From: Sphingomonas canadensis
GTDB lineage: Bacteria > Pseudomonadota > Alphaproteobacteria > Sphingomonadales > Sphingomonadaceae
NCBI RefSeq assembly: GCF_026013525.1
Contig: NZ_JAPDRA010000005.1
Coordinates: 62,001-126,000 of the forward strand
Length of the DNA stretch: 64,000 nt
Direction: 5' to 3'
The notes under the pieces are model-generated. The model did no database searches and was not told where the DNA came from. It worked only from the letters and a program-made list of their open reading frames with translations. This document shows, in pieces, positions 7,758 to 17,420 of this stretch. The position numbers were made by a program, and so were the translations under genes. Each line of letters starts with the position of its first letter. The stretch's first letter is position 1.

Positions 7758-8656
7758 AGCTGCGTCCCGGGCGGGATCGGGAAGCCGCGCAACAGCTCCT
7801 CCGCCGTCATGGCGCCACGGCCTGCGCGCTGGACGCGCAGCGGGCGGATCGCGCCCCGTCCGCAGGCAACCGTGATCCGGTCATCGATCACCGTGCCGGG
7901 CTCGCCGCCGCCATCGGCGATCTCCGCCGCAAGCACGCGCACCCGTTCCCCGGCGCATTCGAAATAGGCCCCCGGCGGATTGAACGCGCGCACCTGCCGC
8001 TCAACCTCCTCTGCGGTTTGCGTGAAATCGAGGCGCGTCTCGGCCTTGTCGATCTTGGCGGCATAGGTGACGCCATCCTGCGGCTGCGGCACCGCCGGAT
8101 GGGCGCTGATGTCGCCCAGCACCTGCACCATCAGCCGCGCGCCCATGGCGGCAAGCTCGGCGGTCAGCTCGCCGGCCGTCTTGCCGTCGATCGGGGTGCG
8201 CCCTTGCAGCCGCACCGGGCCGGTGTCCAGCCCGGCCTCCATCTGCATGATCCCCACGCCCGTCTCCGCGTCGCCCGCCAGGATCGCGCGCTGGACCGGC
8301 GCGGCGCCCCGCCAGCGCGGCAGCAGCGATCCGTGGATGTTGAGGCATCCCAGCCGCGGCGCCTCCAGAACCGGGCGGGGCAGTATCAGGCCATAGGCGG
8401 CCACAACCGCCACATCGGCCCCCAGCGCCGCGAATGCCGCCTGCTCGTCCGCTCCCTTCAGCGACACCGGGGTTCGGACGGGAATCCCCAGCGCCTCCGC
8501 GCGGGCATGGACGGGGGAGGGGGTCAGCGCCTTGCCGCGCCGCCCGCCGGGACGCGGCGGCTGGCTATAGGCCGCCACGACATCATGCCCCGCCGCCGCC
8601 AGCGCCTCGAGCGCGGGCACCGCGAACTCGGGCGTTCCCATGAAGATCACACGCAT
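7754..8656 (-). CDS. fmt: Methionyl-tRNA formyltransferase
   Basis: Fmt (300 residues) formylates initiator Met-tRNA using 10-formyl-tetrahydrofolate. The opening [16 protein letters not shown] is diagnostic, and the catalytic N106 and H108 lie in [20 protein letters not shown] with the downstream D of the AGLDTGPV loop. The C-terminal half (after about residue 205) is the tRNA-binding OB-like domain. It is the first gene of an fmt-truA operon and is divergent from recR and def; peptide deformylase, the functional counterpart, lies about 800 bases away on the other strand. Confidence 0.95.
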   Translation of the reverse strand: MRVIFMGTPEFAVPALEALAAAGHDVVAAYSQPPRPGGRRGKALTPSPVHARAEALGIPVRTPVSLKGADEQAAFAALGADVAVVAAYGLILPRPVLEAPRLGCLNIHGSLLPRWRGAAPVQRAILAGDAETGVGIMQMEAGLDTGPVRLQGRTPIDGKTAGELTAELAAMGARLMVQVLGDISAHPAVPQPQDGVTYAAKIDKAETRLDFTQTAEEVERQVRAFNPPGAYFECAGERVRVLAAEIADGGGEPGTVIDDRITVACGRGAIRPLRVQRAGRGAMTAEELLRGFPIPPGTQL

Positions 8657-8741
8657 GGGCGCGGCTTTAGCCAGTCCGCCACTCCCGCGAAAGCTGGCGC
8701 GGGCGGTTTCCTTTCTGTTCCCGGCTCGCTATCTCCACGCC

Positions 8742-9338
8742 ATGGCATCCGTCGAGATCGAAGCGCTCACCCAGGCCCTGTCGCGGCTTCCCGGGCTGGG
8801 TCCGCGTTCGGCGCGGCGCGCGGTGTTGCATCTGATCAAGAAGCGGGAGACCGCGCTCGATCCGCTGCTGGCGGCGCTGGAGCAGGTCAGCCGGCGGCTC
8901 ACCGCCTGCGCGACCTGCGGCAATGTCGATACCAGCGATCCCTGCGGCATCTGCGCCGATCCGCGGCGCGACGCGCGTTCGCTGTGCGTGGTGGAGGAGG
9001 TGGCGGACCTGTGGGCGCTCGATCGCGCGCGGCTGTTCCCCGGGCGCTTCCATGTGCTGGGCGGGCGGCTTTCCGCGCTGGACGGGGTGCGGCCGGAGGA
9101 CCTGACCATCGACGCGCTGGTCCGCCGCGTGGGCGAGGGGGGTATCGACGAGGTGGTGCTGGCGATGAACGCCACGCTGGAGGGCCAGACCACCGCCCAT
9201 TATATCGCCGACCGGCTGGAGAGCTTCCCCGTCCGCGTCACCCAGCTCGCGCACGGGCTACCGGTGGGCGGCGAGCTGGATTATCTGGACGAGGGCACGC
9301 TGGCCCAGGCGCTGCGCGCACGGCGGCCGGTGGCCTGA
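8742..9338 (+). CDS. recR: Recombination mediator protein RecR
   Basis: RecR (198 residues) works with RecO and RecF to load RecA on gapped DNA. A helix-hairpin-helix region ([19 protein letters not shown], residues 13-31) is followed by a four-cysteine zinc finger at C56, C59, C68 and C71, then a Toprim domain ([11 protein letters not shown]) and the C-terminal [16 protein letters not shown] box. The frame is open further upstream, but MASVEIEAL at 8742 is the usual N-terminus and gives the usual length. It is divergent from fmt. Confidence 0.95.
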   Translation: MASVEIEALTQALSRLPGLGPRSARRAVLHLIKKRETALDPLLAALEQVSRRLTACATCGNVDTSDPCGICADPRRDARSLCVVEEVADLWALDRARLFPGRFHVLGGRLSALDGVRPEDLTIDALVRRVGEGGIDEVVLAMNATLEGQTTAHYIADRLESFPVRVTQLAHGLPVGGELDYLDEGTLAQALRARRPVA

Positions 9339-9441
9339 GTTTCCTCACGCCGTCGCGTGAAACAACCGAATGTCCTTGGCTGGCGCGCGCCCGGCCTCCC
9401 CCTTGCTTGACGCCCCACCGGCCCAATCCTAAATCCGCCGC

Positions 9442-9969
9442 ATGGCAGTTCTTCCCATCGTAGAGATCCCCGATCCCCGCCTGCGCACCGTGTCCGCGCC
9501 CGTCGAGACGGTGGATGACGAGCTGCGCGCGCTGATCGGCGACATGTTCGACACCATGTACGACGCGCCCGGCATCGGCCTGGCCGCGATCCAGGTGGGC
9601 GTGCCCAAGCGCGTGATCGTGATGGACCTGCAGGAGGAAGAGGACGAGGAGGGCAAGCCGATCCGCGCGCCCCGCGTCTTCATCAATCCGGAGATACTGG
9701 ATCCGTCGGAAGATCAGTCGGTCTATACCGAGGGTTGCCTGTCGGTCCCCGATCAATATGCCGATGTGGAGCGCCCCGCCCGTTGCCGCGTGACGTGGCT
9801 CGACGAGAAGGGTGAGAGTCACGACGCGCTCTTCGAAGGGCTGCTCGCCACCTGCATCCAGCATGAGATGGATCATCTGGAAGGCATCGTCTTCATCGAC
9901 CATCTCTCGCGCCTGAAGCGCGACATGATCCTGAAGAAGCTGGCCAAGGCGCGCAAGACGGCCGCCTGA
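9442..9969 (+). CDS. def: Peptide deformylase
   Basis: Def (175 residues) removes the N-formyl group from nascent proteins. All three family motifs are present: [10 protein letters not shown] (residues 44-53), EGCLSVP with metal ligand C99, and HEMDHLEG with H141, E142 and H145. An acidic insert EEEDEEG near residue 65 is typical of alphaproteobacterial members. It lies 103 bases after recR and probably has its own transcription unit or reads through from recR. Confidence 0.95.
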   Translation: MAVLPIVEIPDPRLRTVSAPVETVDDELRALIGDMFDTMYDAPGIGLAAIQVGVPKRVIVMDLQEEEDEEGKPIRAPRVFINPEILDPSEDQSVYTEGCLSVPDQYADVERPARCRVTWLDEKGESHDALFEGLLATCIQHEMDHLEGIVFIDHLSRLKRDMILKKLAKARKTAA

Positions 9970-9999
9970 TCGGAAAAAAGCCGCTGTCCTGTCGCGACT

Positions 10000-10014
10000 G
10001 TTCGGTATATGTTC
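10000..10014 (+). promoter_or_regulatory. Candidate LexA (SOS) operator upstream of rmuC
   Basis: The sequence GTTC-GGTATAT-GTTC matches exactly the direct-repeat SOS box known for alphaproteobacterial LexA (GTTC-N7-GTTC). It is 97 bases upstream of the rmuC start, in the gap after def, and its AT-rich spacer GGTATAT could serve as a -10 element, so LexA binding would block the promoter. A third GTTC occurs at 10018-10021. No other copy of the pattern with this spacing was noticed in an intergenic region of the window. Confidence 0.65.
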
Positions 10015-10110
10015 TGCGTTCGGCGGCGCTCCGGCGTTCGCTTCCGGGGGAGGTGCGCCGCGATGCGCACGGCCTCTGAACCTCTTTGAACATCCGGCGG
10101 GAGACGGCGC

Positions 10111-11385
10111 GTGGAACTGGTGGCGATGGCGGTGGCCGCGTTGATCGCGGGGCTGGGGATCGGCTGGTTCCTGGGCACGCGCGGCGTAGCGGAGATGCGG
10201 GCGCAGCGCGACGCGCGCGAGGCGGATTTCAAGGCCGCCGCCGCCGATCTCGCCCGCGCCCAGATCGAGCTGGCCGAAACGCGCGGGCAGGGCCAGGGCT
10301 TCGAGGAGCGTTTCGCGAACCTTGCGCATCGCGTGCTGGGCGATGCGCAGAAGGCGCTGCTCGAACGCGCCGACCAGCGCTTCCACCAGGCCGGCGAGAA
10401 GAGCGAGACCCAGCTAAAGGCGCTGCTCCAGCCGGTGGAGGCGGTGCTCAAGCGCTACGAGCAGGGGCTGAACGAGGTCGAGAAGAGCCGCGTCGATCAA
10501 TATGCCGCGCTGCGCGAGGCGGTGCAGCTTCTCCATTCCAGCCACGGCCAGGTGCGCGACGAAACGGCGAAGCTGGTCAACGCGCTGCGCGCCAGCCCCA
10601 AGTCGCGCGGCCGCTGGGGCGAGCAGAGCCTGAAGAATGTGCTGGAGCAGGCGGGCCTTTCGCAATTCGCCGATTTCGCGACCGAGGTTTCGGTGAACAC
10701 CGAGGATGGGCGGCTGCGGCCCGACGTGGTCGTCCGCCTGCCGGGCGGGCGCAAGCTGATCGTCGACGCCAAATGTTCGCTCAACGCCTATCTCGACGCC
10801 ACCGACGCGGTGGACGATGCGACGCGCGCCGCGCACCTGAAGGCGCATGCCGCCGCGATCCGCCGCCATGCCGAGCAGCTTGGCTCCAAGGGCTATTGGG
10901 AGCGGTTCGGCGACGCGGCCGATTATGTGATCCTCTATATCCCCGGCGAACATTTCCTAACGGCCGCGCTGGAGCAGGACGATGTGCTGTGGGAATGGGC
11001 GTTCGAGCGGCGCGTGCTGCTTGCCACGCCGACCAACCTCGTCGCGATCGCGCGCACCGTCGCCAGCGTCTGGCGGCAGGAGAAGCTGGCGGAGGAGGCG
11101 GCGGAAATCGCAAGGTTGGGCAAGGAGTTGCACGCGCGTCTTGCCACCATGGGTGAGCATGTCGGGCGGCTGGGCAAGAATCTGGAGACCGCCAACCGCG
11201 CCTATAACGCGATGGTGGGAAGCCTGGAGAGCCAGGTGATGACCCAGGCGCAGCGCTTCGAGGCGCTGGAGGTGGCGAACGGCGCGAAGAAGATCGAGCA
11301 GCTTCCTGTGGTGGAAACCTCGCCCCGCCCGCTGACCAAGCTGATCGGCCTGGCCGGCGGGGCGGGGGAGGAAGCCGCGGAATAA
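10111..11385 (+). CDS. rmuC: DNA recombination protein RmuC
   Basis: RmuC family protein of 424 residues. It begins with a membrane anchor (VAMAVAALIAGLGIGWFLG, residues 4-22), followed by a long coiled-coil of about 170 residues rich in Ala, Glu and Arg, and then the restriction-endonuclease-like domain with the signature RGRWGEQSLKNVLEQAGL near residue 170 and VDAKCSLNAYLDATD near 220. RmuC limits recombination at inverted repeats; its biochemical activity is inferred in the family. GTG at 10111 is preceded by GGCGGGAGA. The LexA-type site upstream suggests damage-inducible expression. Confidence 0.92.
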   Translation: MELVAMAVAALIAGLGIGWFLGTRGVAEMRAQRDAREADFKAAAADLARAQIELAETRGQGQGFEERFANLAHRVLGDAQKALLERADQRFHQAGEKSETQLKALLQPVEAVLKRYEQGLNEVEKSRVDQYAALREAVQLLHSSHGQVRDETAKLVNALRASPKSRGRWGEQSLKNVLEQAGLSQFADFATEVSVNTEDGRLRPDVVVRLPGGRKLIVDAKCSLNAYLDATDAVDDATRAAHLKAHAAAIRRHAEQLGSKGYWERFGDAADYVILYIPGEHFLTAALEQDDVLWEWAFERRVLLATPTNLVAIARTVASVWRQEKLAEEAAEIARLGKELHARLATMGEHVGRLGKNLETANRAYNAMVGSLESQVMTQAQRFEALEVANGAKKIEQLPVVETSPRPLTKLIGLAGGAGEEAAE

Positions 11386-11391
11386 CGGGGT

Positions 11392-12117
11392 TTAGCGGCG
11401 CCAGGGCCCGCCGTCGCGCTCGCGCTGGATCAGCAGCGTGCGCCCGCCCGGCGCGCTGAGCAGCACGCTGCCGTTGCGGTTGTTGGTCACGGTCAGGCGG
11501 CGGCCCAGGATGTCGAGCATCGTCCGCTCCTGCTGGCCCACCGGGCCCATGCAGCCGCGCTTGGTGACCGCCATCGGCCCGGTTACCAGCGCACCGCGAT
11601 CGAAGCGGTAGGCGCCGGAAAAGCTGTTGCAGCCGGTGTTGCCGTTCACCCGGTCAGCGGTGAAGCGGATGGTGACGTTGTTGCCGATCACCTGGCGGCC
11701 GGAAATCTGCAGGATGCGCCAGTCGCCCGCGATCGGCCCTGCGCCGGGATTGGCGACGATCGGATCGCCGCCGCAGCCATTGTAGGTGCGCCGGCCCAGG
11801 TTCACCGTCACGGTGTCCGGATAGCGCCGGTCGCTCATCCCGTCGCTGCACTGTTTGTGGACGATGTTCACGGTCATCGTGCGGGTGCGATAGGTCTCGC
11901 CAGCGAAGCCGTGGATCGGGCGCGGCGCGGCCACCACCACGGGGCGGCCATCGGGCGTTTCGAGCCGCATCGTCCGCTGGTCGATGGTCAGCGACCAGAA
12001 GGGCTCGGTGCCGCGGGCCTTGTAGGTCTCCAGGCCGCCGCGCTGGGCGTTGCTGTCCGCGGGCATCAGCATGGCCAGCGACATCAGGCCGGCGGTGGCG
12101 ATCGTGGAGAGATGCAT
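11392..12117 (-). CDS. META (HslJ-like) domain periplasmic protein
   Basis: A 241-residue secreted protein. A signal peptide (MHLSTIATAGLMSLAMLMPA, cleavage near SNAQ) precedes a domain with YKARGTEPFWSLTID, like the small COG3650-type secreted domain, and then a C-terminal META domain with NTGCNSFSGAYRFDRG and the closing TLLIQRE segment. META/HslJ proteins are heat- or antibiotic-related envelope proteins of poorly defined function. The start ATG at 12117 follows a clear AAGGAG ribosome site; the longer upstream frame is not needed. It converges with rmuC, only six bases separating the stops. Confidence 0.85.
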   Translation of the reverse strand: MHLSTIATAGLMSLAMLMPADSNAQRGGLETYKARGTEPFWSLTIDQRTMRLETPDGRPVVVAAPRPIHGFAGETYRTRTMTVNIVHKQCSDGMSDRRYPDTVTVNLGRRTYNGCGGDPIVANPGAGPIAGDWRILQISGRQVIGNNVTIRFTADRVNGNTGCNSFSGAYRFDRGALVTGPMAVTKRGCMGPVGQQERTMLDILGRRLTVTNNRNGSVLLSAPGGRTLLIQRERDGGPWRR

Positions 12118-12190
12118 GGGTAGAACTCCTTCCCGGCCCGATTGGCAGGAGGCGGCTGAACGGCGCATTGCCGCAACGACAGGCGCCGGT

Positions 12191-13000
12191 TCAGGTTTCC
12201 GCGCGGCGGCCCTGGTTGAGCACCTCATAGGCCATCACCGCCGTCGCCACCGCGGCGTTCAGGCTGTCGGCCTTGCCCAGCATCGGGATCTTGACCAGCA
12301 GGTCGCATTCGGCGGCGATATGGTCCGGCATGCCCTGCGCCTCGTTGCCGGTCAGCAGGAAGGTGGGTGCCTGATATCGCGGCGCCTGGTAATCATGCTC
12401 GGTGTCGAGGCTGAGGCCCACGAGCTGCCCCGGCCCGGAACGCAGCCAGGCGCGGAAGTCGTCCCATGCGGCGCGGGCCACGGGCATGGTGAACAGCGCC
12501 CCCATGCTCGCCCGCACCGCCTCCACCGAAAAGGGATCGACGCAATCGTCCACCAGGATCAGCCCGCCCGCGCCCACCGCGTCGCCGGTGCGCAGGATCG
12601 TGCCCAGGTTGCCCGGATCGCGCAGCCGCTCCGCCACCAGCCAGATCGGCGCGGCGGCACGGTCGAGCGCGTCCAGCGGCAGCGCGAACTCACGATAGAC
12701 GCCCACCACCGACCCCGGATTGTCCTTGCCCGAAAGCTTCGAGAGGATGTCCGCGCTGGTCTCGATCGCCTCGCCGCCTGCCGCCTCGGTCGCGGCGACC
12801 AGCGCGGTGACGAGCGGATGGGCGGCGCTGTCCGCGGCGAAGAACAGATGCTCGGGCAGCCGCCCGGCCTCGCGCGCTTCGGTCAGGATGCGCAGCCCTT
12901 CGGCCAGGAACCGGCCCTGCTCGCGCCGGTGACGCTTGTCGCGCAGCAGCCGGACCTGCTTGACCAGCGGGTTGGAGAAGGCGGTGATTTGGCGGGGCAT
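12191..13000 (-). CDS. TrmH/SpoU family RNA 2'-O-ribose methyltransferase
   Basis: A 269-residue SPOUT methyltransferase. The N-terminal substrate-binding part starts ITAFSNPLVKQVRLLRDKRH and is followed by RGRFLAEG-like EQGRFLAEGLRIL, and the C-terminal knot has motif 1 ERLRDPGNLGTILRTGDAVG, motif 2 LTGNEAQGMPD and motif 3 IPMLGKADSLNAAVATAVMAYE. Members methylate rRNA or tRNA ribose 2'-OH groups; the target cannot be read from the sequence. It lies downstream of HPr on the same strand, with a 31-base gap, and may be read by transcription from the PTS cluster. Confidence 0.9.
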   Translation of the reverse strand: MPRQITAFSNPLVKQVRLLRDKRHRREQGRFLAEGLRILTEAREAGRLPEHLFFAADSAAHPLVTALVAATEAAGGEAIETSADILSKLSGKDNPGSVVGVYREFALPLDALDRAAAPIWLVAERLRDPGNLGTILRTGDAVGAGGLILVDDCVDPFSVEAVRASMGALFTMPVARAAWDDFRAWLRSGPGQLVGLSLDTEHDYQAPRYQAPTFLLTGNEAQGMPDHIAAECDLLVKIPMLGKADSLNAAVATAVMAYEVLNQGRRAET

Positions 13001-13031
13001 GGCGATGCGCTGGATGGGGCGGGGTAGGGGC

Positions 13032-13304
13032 TCAGTCTTCCCCGAACCGCGCCTCGACCAGTTCGGCCAGGGCCTGAACGGCGTCCTCGGCGCCGTCGCC
13101 CGCGGCGCGGATGGTGATCGTGTCGCCCATCGCCGCGCCCAGCATCATCAGCCCCATGATCGAGGTTGCCGTGACCTGGGACCCATCCTTCTCCACCGTC
13201 AGCGGCACGGGCTGCGACGAGGCGAGGGTGACGAACTTGGCGGAGGCGCGCGCGTGGAGGCCGCGCTTGTTACAGATCTGGACGGTCCGGGAAATCTCGC
13301 TCAC
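13032..13304 (-). CDS. ptsH: HPr-family phosphocarrier protein
   Basis: HPr (90 residues) relays phosphate between enzyme I and EIIA. The phosphorylated histidine is H17 in NKRGLHARAS and the regulatory serine is S48 in TATSIMGLMML, the site an HPr kinase would modify; hprK lies three genes upstream. Alphaproteobacterial HPr of this kind belongs to the regulatory (nitrogen-related) phosphotransferase system rather than to sugar uptake, and no sugar permease is present here. Its start overlaps the EIIA stop by four bases. Confidence 0.93.
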   Translation of the reverse strand: MSEISRTVQICNKRGLHARASAKFVTLASSQPVPLTVEKDGSQVTATSIMGLMMLGAAMGDTITIRAAGDGAEDAVQALAELVEARFGED

Positions 13305-13708
13305 GCGGCGGCTTCTCCCAACACTTCGGATGCGACGGTGATGTATTTGCGCCCGGCCTCGCGCGCGGCGGCGACGGCCTCGGTCACCTTCATCGTCTTG
13401 CGCGCGCCGCCCAGGCGGATCAGCATCGGCAGGTTGATGCCGGCGATCACCTCGTAACGGCCCGCCTCCATCAGCGAGATGGCCAGGTTGGAGGGCGTGC
13501 CGCCGAACAGATCGGTCAACAGGATCACGCCGCGGCCCGAATCGACCTCCTGCAGGGCCCGGGCGATATCCGCGCGGCGCTCTTCCATATCGTCTTCGGG
13601 GCCGATGCAGATCGTGGCGATCCGCTCCTGCTTGCCGACCACATGCTCCATCGCGACGACGAACTCCTCGGCGAGCCGCCCGTGCGTCACGAGTACCAGA
13701 CCGATCAT
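13301..13708 (-). CDS. PTS EIIA component, mannose/fructose (ManX-like) type
   Basis: A 135-residue EIIA-Man fold protein. The phosphohistidine is H9 in IGLVLVTHGRLAEEF, and the ILLTDLFGGTPSNLA block near residue 70 is diagnostic for the family. No EIIB, EIIC or EIID gene is nearby, so it is best read as a regulatory acceptor of phosphate from HPr. It lies 20 bases downstream of rapZ and overlaps ptsH by four bases. Confidence 0.92.
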   Translation of the reverse strand: MIGLVLVTHGRLAEEFVVAMEHVVGKQERIATICIGPEDDMEERRADIARALQEVDSGRGVILLTDLFGGTPSNLAISLMEAGRYEVIAGINLPMLIRLGGARKTMKVTEAVAAAREAGRKYITVASEVLGEAAA

Positions 13709-13728
13709 TGGTTAGTTCTCCGCCCCAT

Positions 13729-14652
13729 TCATATGGCCACCGGCGCTCCCTCCAGCGAGTCCTGCGGCGCGGTCTGCAGATCGCGATGGGTCACCGTGGG
13801 CGAAAATCCCGCCTCGCGCAACCGCCCCGCCATGTGCTCCGCGACATGGACCGAACGGTGCCGTCCCCCCGTGCAGCCGAAGGCGATCGTGACATAGGCC
13901 TTCCCTTCGGCCTGATAGCGCGGGAGCAGCAGCAGCAGCAGTGTTTCGATTTGGGCCATGGCCTCCCGATAGGCCGGATCGGCGGCGACATAGGCGGCGA
14001 CATCGGGATCGCGGCCGGTGCCGGGGCGCAGATCCTCCACCCAGTGCGGGTTGCGCAGGAAGCGCATGTCGAACACCAGGTCCGCGTTGCGCGGGATGCC
14101 GCGGGCATAGCCGAACGATCCGATCGAAAGCACCGAATCGCCCATCCCCTCGCCGGAGAAGGACTGGCGGATCTGCTGCGCCAGCTCGTTCGCGGTCATG
14201 CGGGTGGTGTCGATCAGCCGGTTGGCCCAGCGCCGCAGCGGGGCCAGCAGGTCGCGCTCGCGGGCGATGCCGTCCGCGGCCGGGCGGTCCAGCGCCAGCG
14301 GGTGGCGCCGCCGCGTCTCCGAATAGCGCCGCTCCAGCTCCGCGCCCGAGCATTCGAGAAACAGCGTGCCGATGTCGTGGCCGTGGTCCTCGCGCAGCTT
14401 CTTGATGCGCCGCACGATGCTCTCGGCGTCGAATCCGCGCGTCTGGGCGCCGATGCCGATCGCCAACGGACGATCGTCGCCGCCGTCGATCCCCTCGGGC
14501 AGATCGGTGTCGAGCAGCCGGTTGAGCAGCAGCAGCGGCAGATTGTCCACCGTCTCCCAGCCCAGGTCCTCCAGCGTGCGCAGCACCGTGGACTTGCCCG
14601 CGCCGGACATGCCGGTGACGAGCAGGATGTTCTTGGGCGTGTTCTTGCTCAT
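13729..14652 (-). CDS. rapZ: RNase adapter protein RapZ
   Basis: RapZ (307 residues) is a P-loop protein; in enterobacteria it controls the sRNA GlmZ and so amino-sugar synthesis, while in alphaproteobacteria its partner is unknown. The Walker A is TGMSGAGKST with K20, a DMRFLRNPHWVEDLRP-type block is near residue 195, and the C-terminal phosphofructokinase-like part has AFGCTGGRHRSVHVAEHM. Start ATG 14652 overlaps the hprK stop by four bases; the longer open frame upstream is antisense-like readthrough of hprK in another frame. A run of leucine codons (LLLLLLP) lies near residue 240. Confidence 0.93.
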   Translation of the reverse strand: MSKNTPKNILLVTGMSGAGKSTVLRTLEDLGWETVDNLPLLLLNRLLDTDLPEGIDGGDDRPLAIGIGAQTRGFDAESIVRRIKKLREDHGHDIGTLFLECSGAELERRYSETRRRHPLALDRPAADGIARERDLLAPLRRWANRLIDTTRMTANELAQQIRQSFSGEGMGDSVLSIGSFGYARGIPRNADLVFDMRFLRNPHWVEDLRPGTGRDPDVAAYVAADPAYREAMAQIETLLLLLLPRYQAEGKAYVTIAFGCTGGRHRSVHVAEHMAGRLREAGFSPTVTHRDLQTAPQDSLEGAPVAI

Positions 14653-15095
14653 GCCGCGATCCGCTTCAGCGCGAGCTCGACCTTCACCGGGGCCGAAGGC
14701 TCCAGCGCGGCGAGCGCGAGCACCGGCACGGCGACCCCGGCAATGTGCCGCGTCCGCTGCTCTTCCGGAAAGCGCGGCGGCGAATCGAGGATCGCGATCA
14801 CCAGCGCCACGGGTACGCGCTCGGCGTGCGGCATCTCGAAAATGCCCAGCCCGCGCACCTCGATCTTGCCGGCGATGGTGGCGGGCGGGCTCGCGAGCAG
14901 CGTGCCGTCCGCCTGGCGGTGGCACAGCGTCTGATCGTCGGAAACCAGCACGGCGCCGCGATCGATCAGCCGCAGCGCCAGATCGGATTTGCCCTCGCCC
15001 GAACGCCCCTCGATCAGCACGGCCTGGCCGCCGATCGCCACGCAGGACGCATGCAGGCGTTCGGTGGATACCATGGGGGCACGCACGTCGGTCAT
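14649..15095 (-). CDS. hprK: HPr kinase/phosphorylase, short alphaproteobacterial form
   Basis: A 148-residue HprK catalytic domain lacking the N-terminal domain of Firmicutes enzymes, as is usual in alphaproteobacteria. The P-loop is EGRSGEGKSDLALRL with K36, VLVSDDQT follows near residue 50, and the signature segment GKIEVRGLGIFEMPH is near 80. It would phosphorylate or dephosphorylate HPr on S48. ATG 15095 overlaps the chvG stop by four bases, tying kinase signalling and PTS control into one transcript. Confidence 0.92.
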   Translation of the reverse strand: MTDVRAPMVSTERLHASCVAIGGQAVLIEGRSGEGKSDLALRLIDRGAVLVSDDQTLCHRQADGTLLASPPATIAGKIEVRGLGIFEMPHAERVPVALVIAILDSPPRFPEEQRTRHIAGVAVPVLALAALEPSAPVKVELALKRIAA

Positions 15096-16675
15096 CCGTT
15101 CTTCTCGGCTATCGGCAGCCGTATCACGAAGCGCGCGCCGGACATCCCGTCCGCCCGCGCTTCCACGGCGATGCTGCCCTGATGCGCTTCCACGATCGTC
15201 CGCGCAATGGCCAGCCCCAGCCCGGAATGCCGGCCGAACGCCTCGCCTTCGGGGCGTACCGAATGGAAGCGGCGGAAGACCGCCTCGCGCTCGTCTTCGG
15301 GCACGCCGGGGCCTTCGTCCTCGACCTGCACGACCAGCATGCGCCCTTCGCGCGCGGCGGAAAGCGCGATCCGGCCGCCCTTCGGCGAGAAGGAAACGGC
15401 GTTGTCGATCAGGTTCTCGAACACGCGCTCCAGCCGCCCGCCTTCGCCCAGCACGCGCATCCGTGCCCGGGAAGCGCGATCGAAGGAGAGGCGGATGCCG
15501 TTGGGCACGCCGCGCTCCTCGCGCTGGGCGATCAGCGCGGCGATCATCTCGCCGATATCGACCGGCTCGAACTTGGCGCGGCTGAGCTGCGCGTCGAGGC
15601 GCGAGGCGTCCGAGATGTCGGTGATCAGCCGGTCGAGCCGCAACACATCCTCGCGCACGATCGCCAGGAGCTGGTCGCGATGCTCCCTCTTGCGGACATG
15701 GCCCAGCCCCTCCACCGCGGAACGCAGCGAGGCGAGGGGGTTCTTCAGCTCGTGCGCCAGATCGGCGGCGAAGCTCTCGGTCGCGTCGATTCGTGCGCGC
15801 AGCGCCTGGCTCATGTCGGATATCGCGCGGGCCAGCCGCCCGATCTCGTCCATGCGGCTGGGCAGGCGGGGCACCACCACCTCGCGCGCGCGGCCCAGCC
15901 GCACGCGGATCGCCGCATCGGCCAGGTGGCGCAACGGCCGCACGATCGTCCGCGCCAGGAACAGCGAGAGGCCGATCGACGCCAGCATGACGATCAGCAG
16001 CACCACGCCCAGCCGCAACCGTTCGGTGCGGACCGTGGTGGTGATGTCGCGCGCGTTCACCGTGGTCATCACCACGCCCAGCCCGGTGATCGGCGCGGCG
16101 GCGGTAATGACCGGGGTGCGGTCGGGCGCGCGCCAGACGGTGGACGGGGCGCCGTGATCGGTTCCCGCGCTGCGCACGTCGGGCCAGTCGAAGCCGCGAT
16201 CCGGCGGGCGCTCGCGATATTGCGGCGCGCGATCGGCGCCCGCCACCGTGTCGATCACCGCGTCGAGGAAGCGGGCCACGTCCTGGTTCCACGGGTCCTT
16301 GTCGGGATCGCGCAGCACCACGTTGTGGAGCCCCAGGTCGCGGCTGTCCGACAGCAGCTTGCCGTCCTCGCCGAACAGGCGGATGCGCACGCCCATGTCG
16401 CGCGCCAGGCTGAGCACCAGCGTGTCGCGGCGCGGCGGGTCCTTGGCCGCGGCGGCGAGCGACTGGGCGATCAGCCGCACCTCACGGCTCGATTGCGCCA
16501 TCCGGCTCTCGACGATGCGCGCGCGATAGGAATCGAGGTACGAGAACCCCCCGGCCAGCAGCGCCAGCGCGAAGATGTTCACGGCCAGTATCCGCGGCGT
16601 CAGCGACAGCCGGTTGGACCATTTGAGCGCCAGGCCGCGCTCCTCACTCGTCGGAGAATCGATATCCGGCGCCAT
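15092..16675 (-). CDS. chvG: Sensor histidine kinase ChvG
   Basis: A 527-residue membrane histidine kinase of the ChvG/ExoS group, which in relatives senses acid or cell-envelope conditions. TM1 is near residues 27-46, a periplasmic domain of about 175 residues follows with the [10 protein letters not shown] segment, TM2 is near 222-243, then HAMP, the phospho-acceptor H308 in [19 protein letters not shown], and the ATP-binding domain ([40 protein letters not shown]). It overlaps its response regulator gene by 32 bases and hprK by four. Confidence 0.92.
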   Translation of the reverse strand: MAPDIDSPTSEERGLALKWSNRLSLTPRILAVNIFALALLAGGFSYLDSYRARIVESRMAQSSREVRLIAQSLAAAAKDPPRRDTLVLSLARDMGVRIRLFGEDGKLLSDSRDLGLHNVVLRDPDKDPWNQDVARFLDAVIDTVAGADRAPQYRERPPDRGFDWPDVRSAGTDHGAPSTVWRAPDRTPVITAAAPITGLGVVMTTVNARDITTTVRTERLRLGVVLLIVMLASIGLSLFLARTIVRPLRHLADAAIRVRLGRAREVVVPRLPSRMDEIGRLARAISDMSQALRARIDATESFAADLAHELKNPLASLRSAVEGLGHVRKREHRDQLLAIVREDVLRLDRLITDISDASRLDAQLSRAKFEPVDIGEMIAALIAQREERGVPNGIRLSFDRASRARMRVLGEGGRLERVFENLIDNAVSFSPKGGRIALSAAREGRMLVVQVEDEGPGVPEDEREAVFRRFHSVRPEGEAFGRHSGLGLAIARTIVEAHQGSIAVEARADGMSGARFVIRLPIAEKNG

Positions 16676-17351
16676 AGAGGGTTTCGATCGCGTCGAAGGT
16701 CGAATCCACCTGCCGGAACTTGCGGCGCACGCGCTTGATGTGGCTGTCGATGGTGCGGTCGTCGACGTAGATATCGTCCTGATAGGCCGCGTCCATCAAC
16801 TGGTTGCGCGTCTTCACGATGCCCGGCCGTTGCGCCAGCGTCTCCAGGATCAGGAACTCGGTGACGGTGAGCGTCACATTGGTTCCGTCCCAGGTGACGC
16901 GGTGGCGGGCCGGGTCCATCGACAGGCGGCCGCGCACCAGCGGCTGGGCGGCCTCCTGCTCGCCGCCCTCTGCCGCGGGCTGGTTCACCTCGGTACGGCG
17001 CAGGATGGCGCGGATGCGTGCGATCAGCAGCCGCTGGCTGAACGGCTTGGCGATATAATCGTCCGCGCCCATCGCCAGGCCCAGCGCCTCGTCCAGCTCG
17101 TCGTCCTTGCTGGTCAGGAAGATCACCGGGATGCCCGATTTCTCGCGCAGCCTCCGCAGCAATTCCAGCCCGTCCATCTTTGGCATCTTGATGTCCAGCA
17201 CCGCCAGGTCAGGCGGGTTGTCGATCAGGGCCTTCAAGGCGGCCTCGCCATCGGAATAGACGCGCGTCAGGAAGCCCTCGGCCTGAAGCGCGATCGATAC
17301 GGAGGTAAGGATGTTGCGGTCGTCGTCGACGAGCGCGATCGTTGCTGTCAT
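16644..17351 (-). CDS. chvI: Response regulator ChvI
   Basis: A 235-residue OmpR-type regulator. The acidic pocket is VDDD at residues 8-11, the phospho-acceptor D53 lies in [16 protein letters not shown], and the conserved K is in [28 protein letters not shown]. The C-terminal winged helix ends with [19 protein letters not shown] and [10 protein letters not shown]. It is the first gene of the ChvI-ChvG-HprK-RapZ-EIIA-HPr cluster and is divergent from pckA, a known ChvI-linked gene in rhizobia. Confidence 0.93.
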   Translation of the reverse strand: MTATIALVDDDRNILTSVSIALQAEGFLTRVYSDGEAALKALIDNPPDLAVLDIKMPKMDGLELLRRLREKSGIPVIFLTSKDDELDEALGLAMGADDYIAKPFSQRLLIARIRAILRRTEVNQPAAEGGEQEAAQPLVRGRLSMDPARHRVTWDGTNVTLTVTEFLILETLAQRPGIVKTRNQLMDAAYQDDIYVDDRTIDSHIKRVRRKFRQVDSTFDAIETLYGAGYRFSDE

Positions 17352-17420
17352 GCGGCCTTCCGGCGTGTCGCTACTGTTTCTGTCCCGGGGTTAGACCAAA
17401 GTTGGAAGCCCCACAATCTA

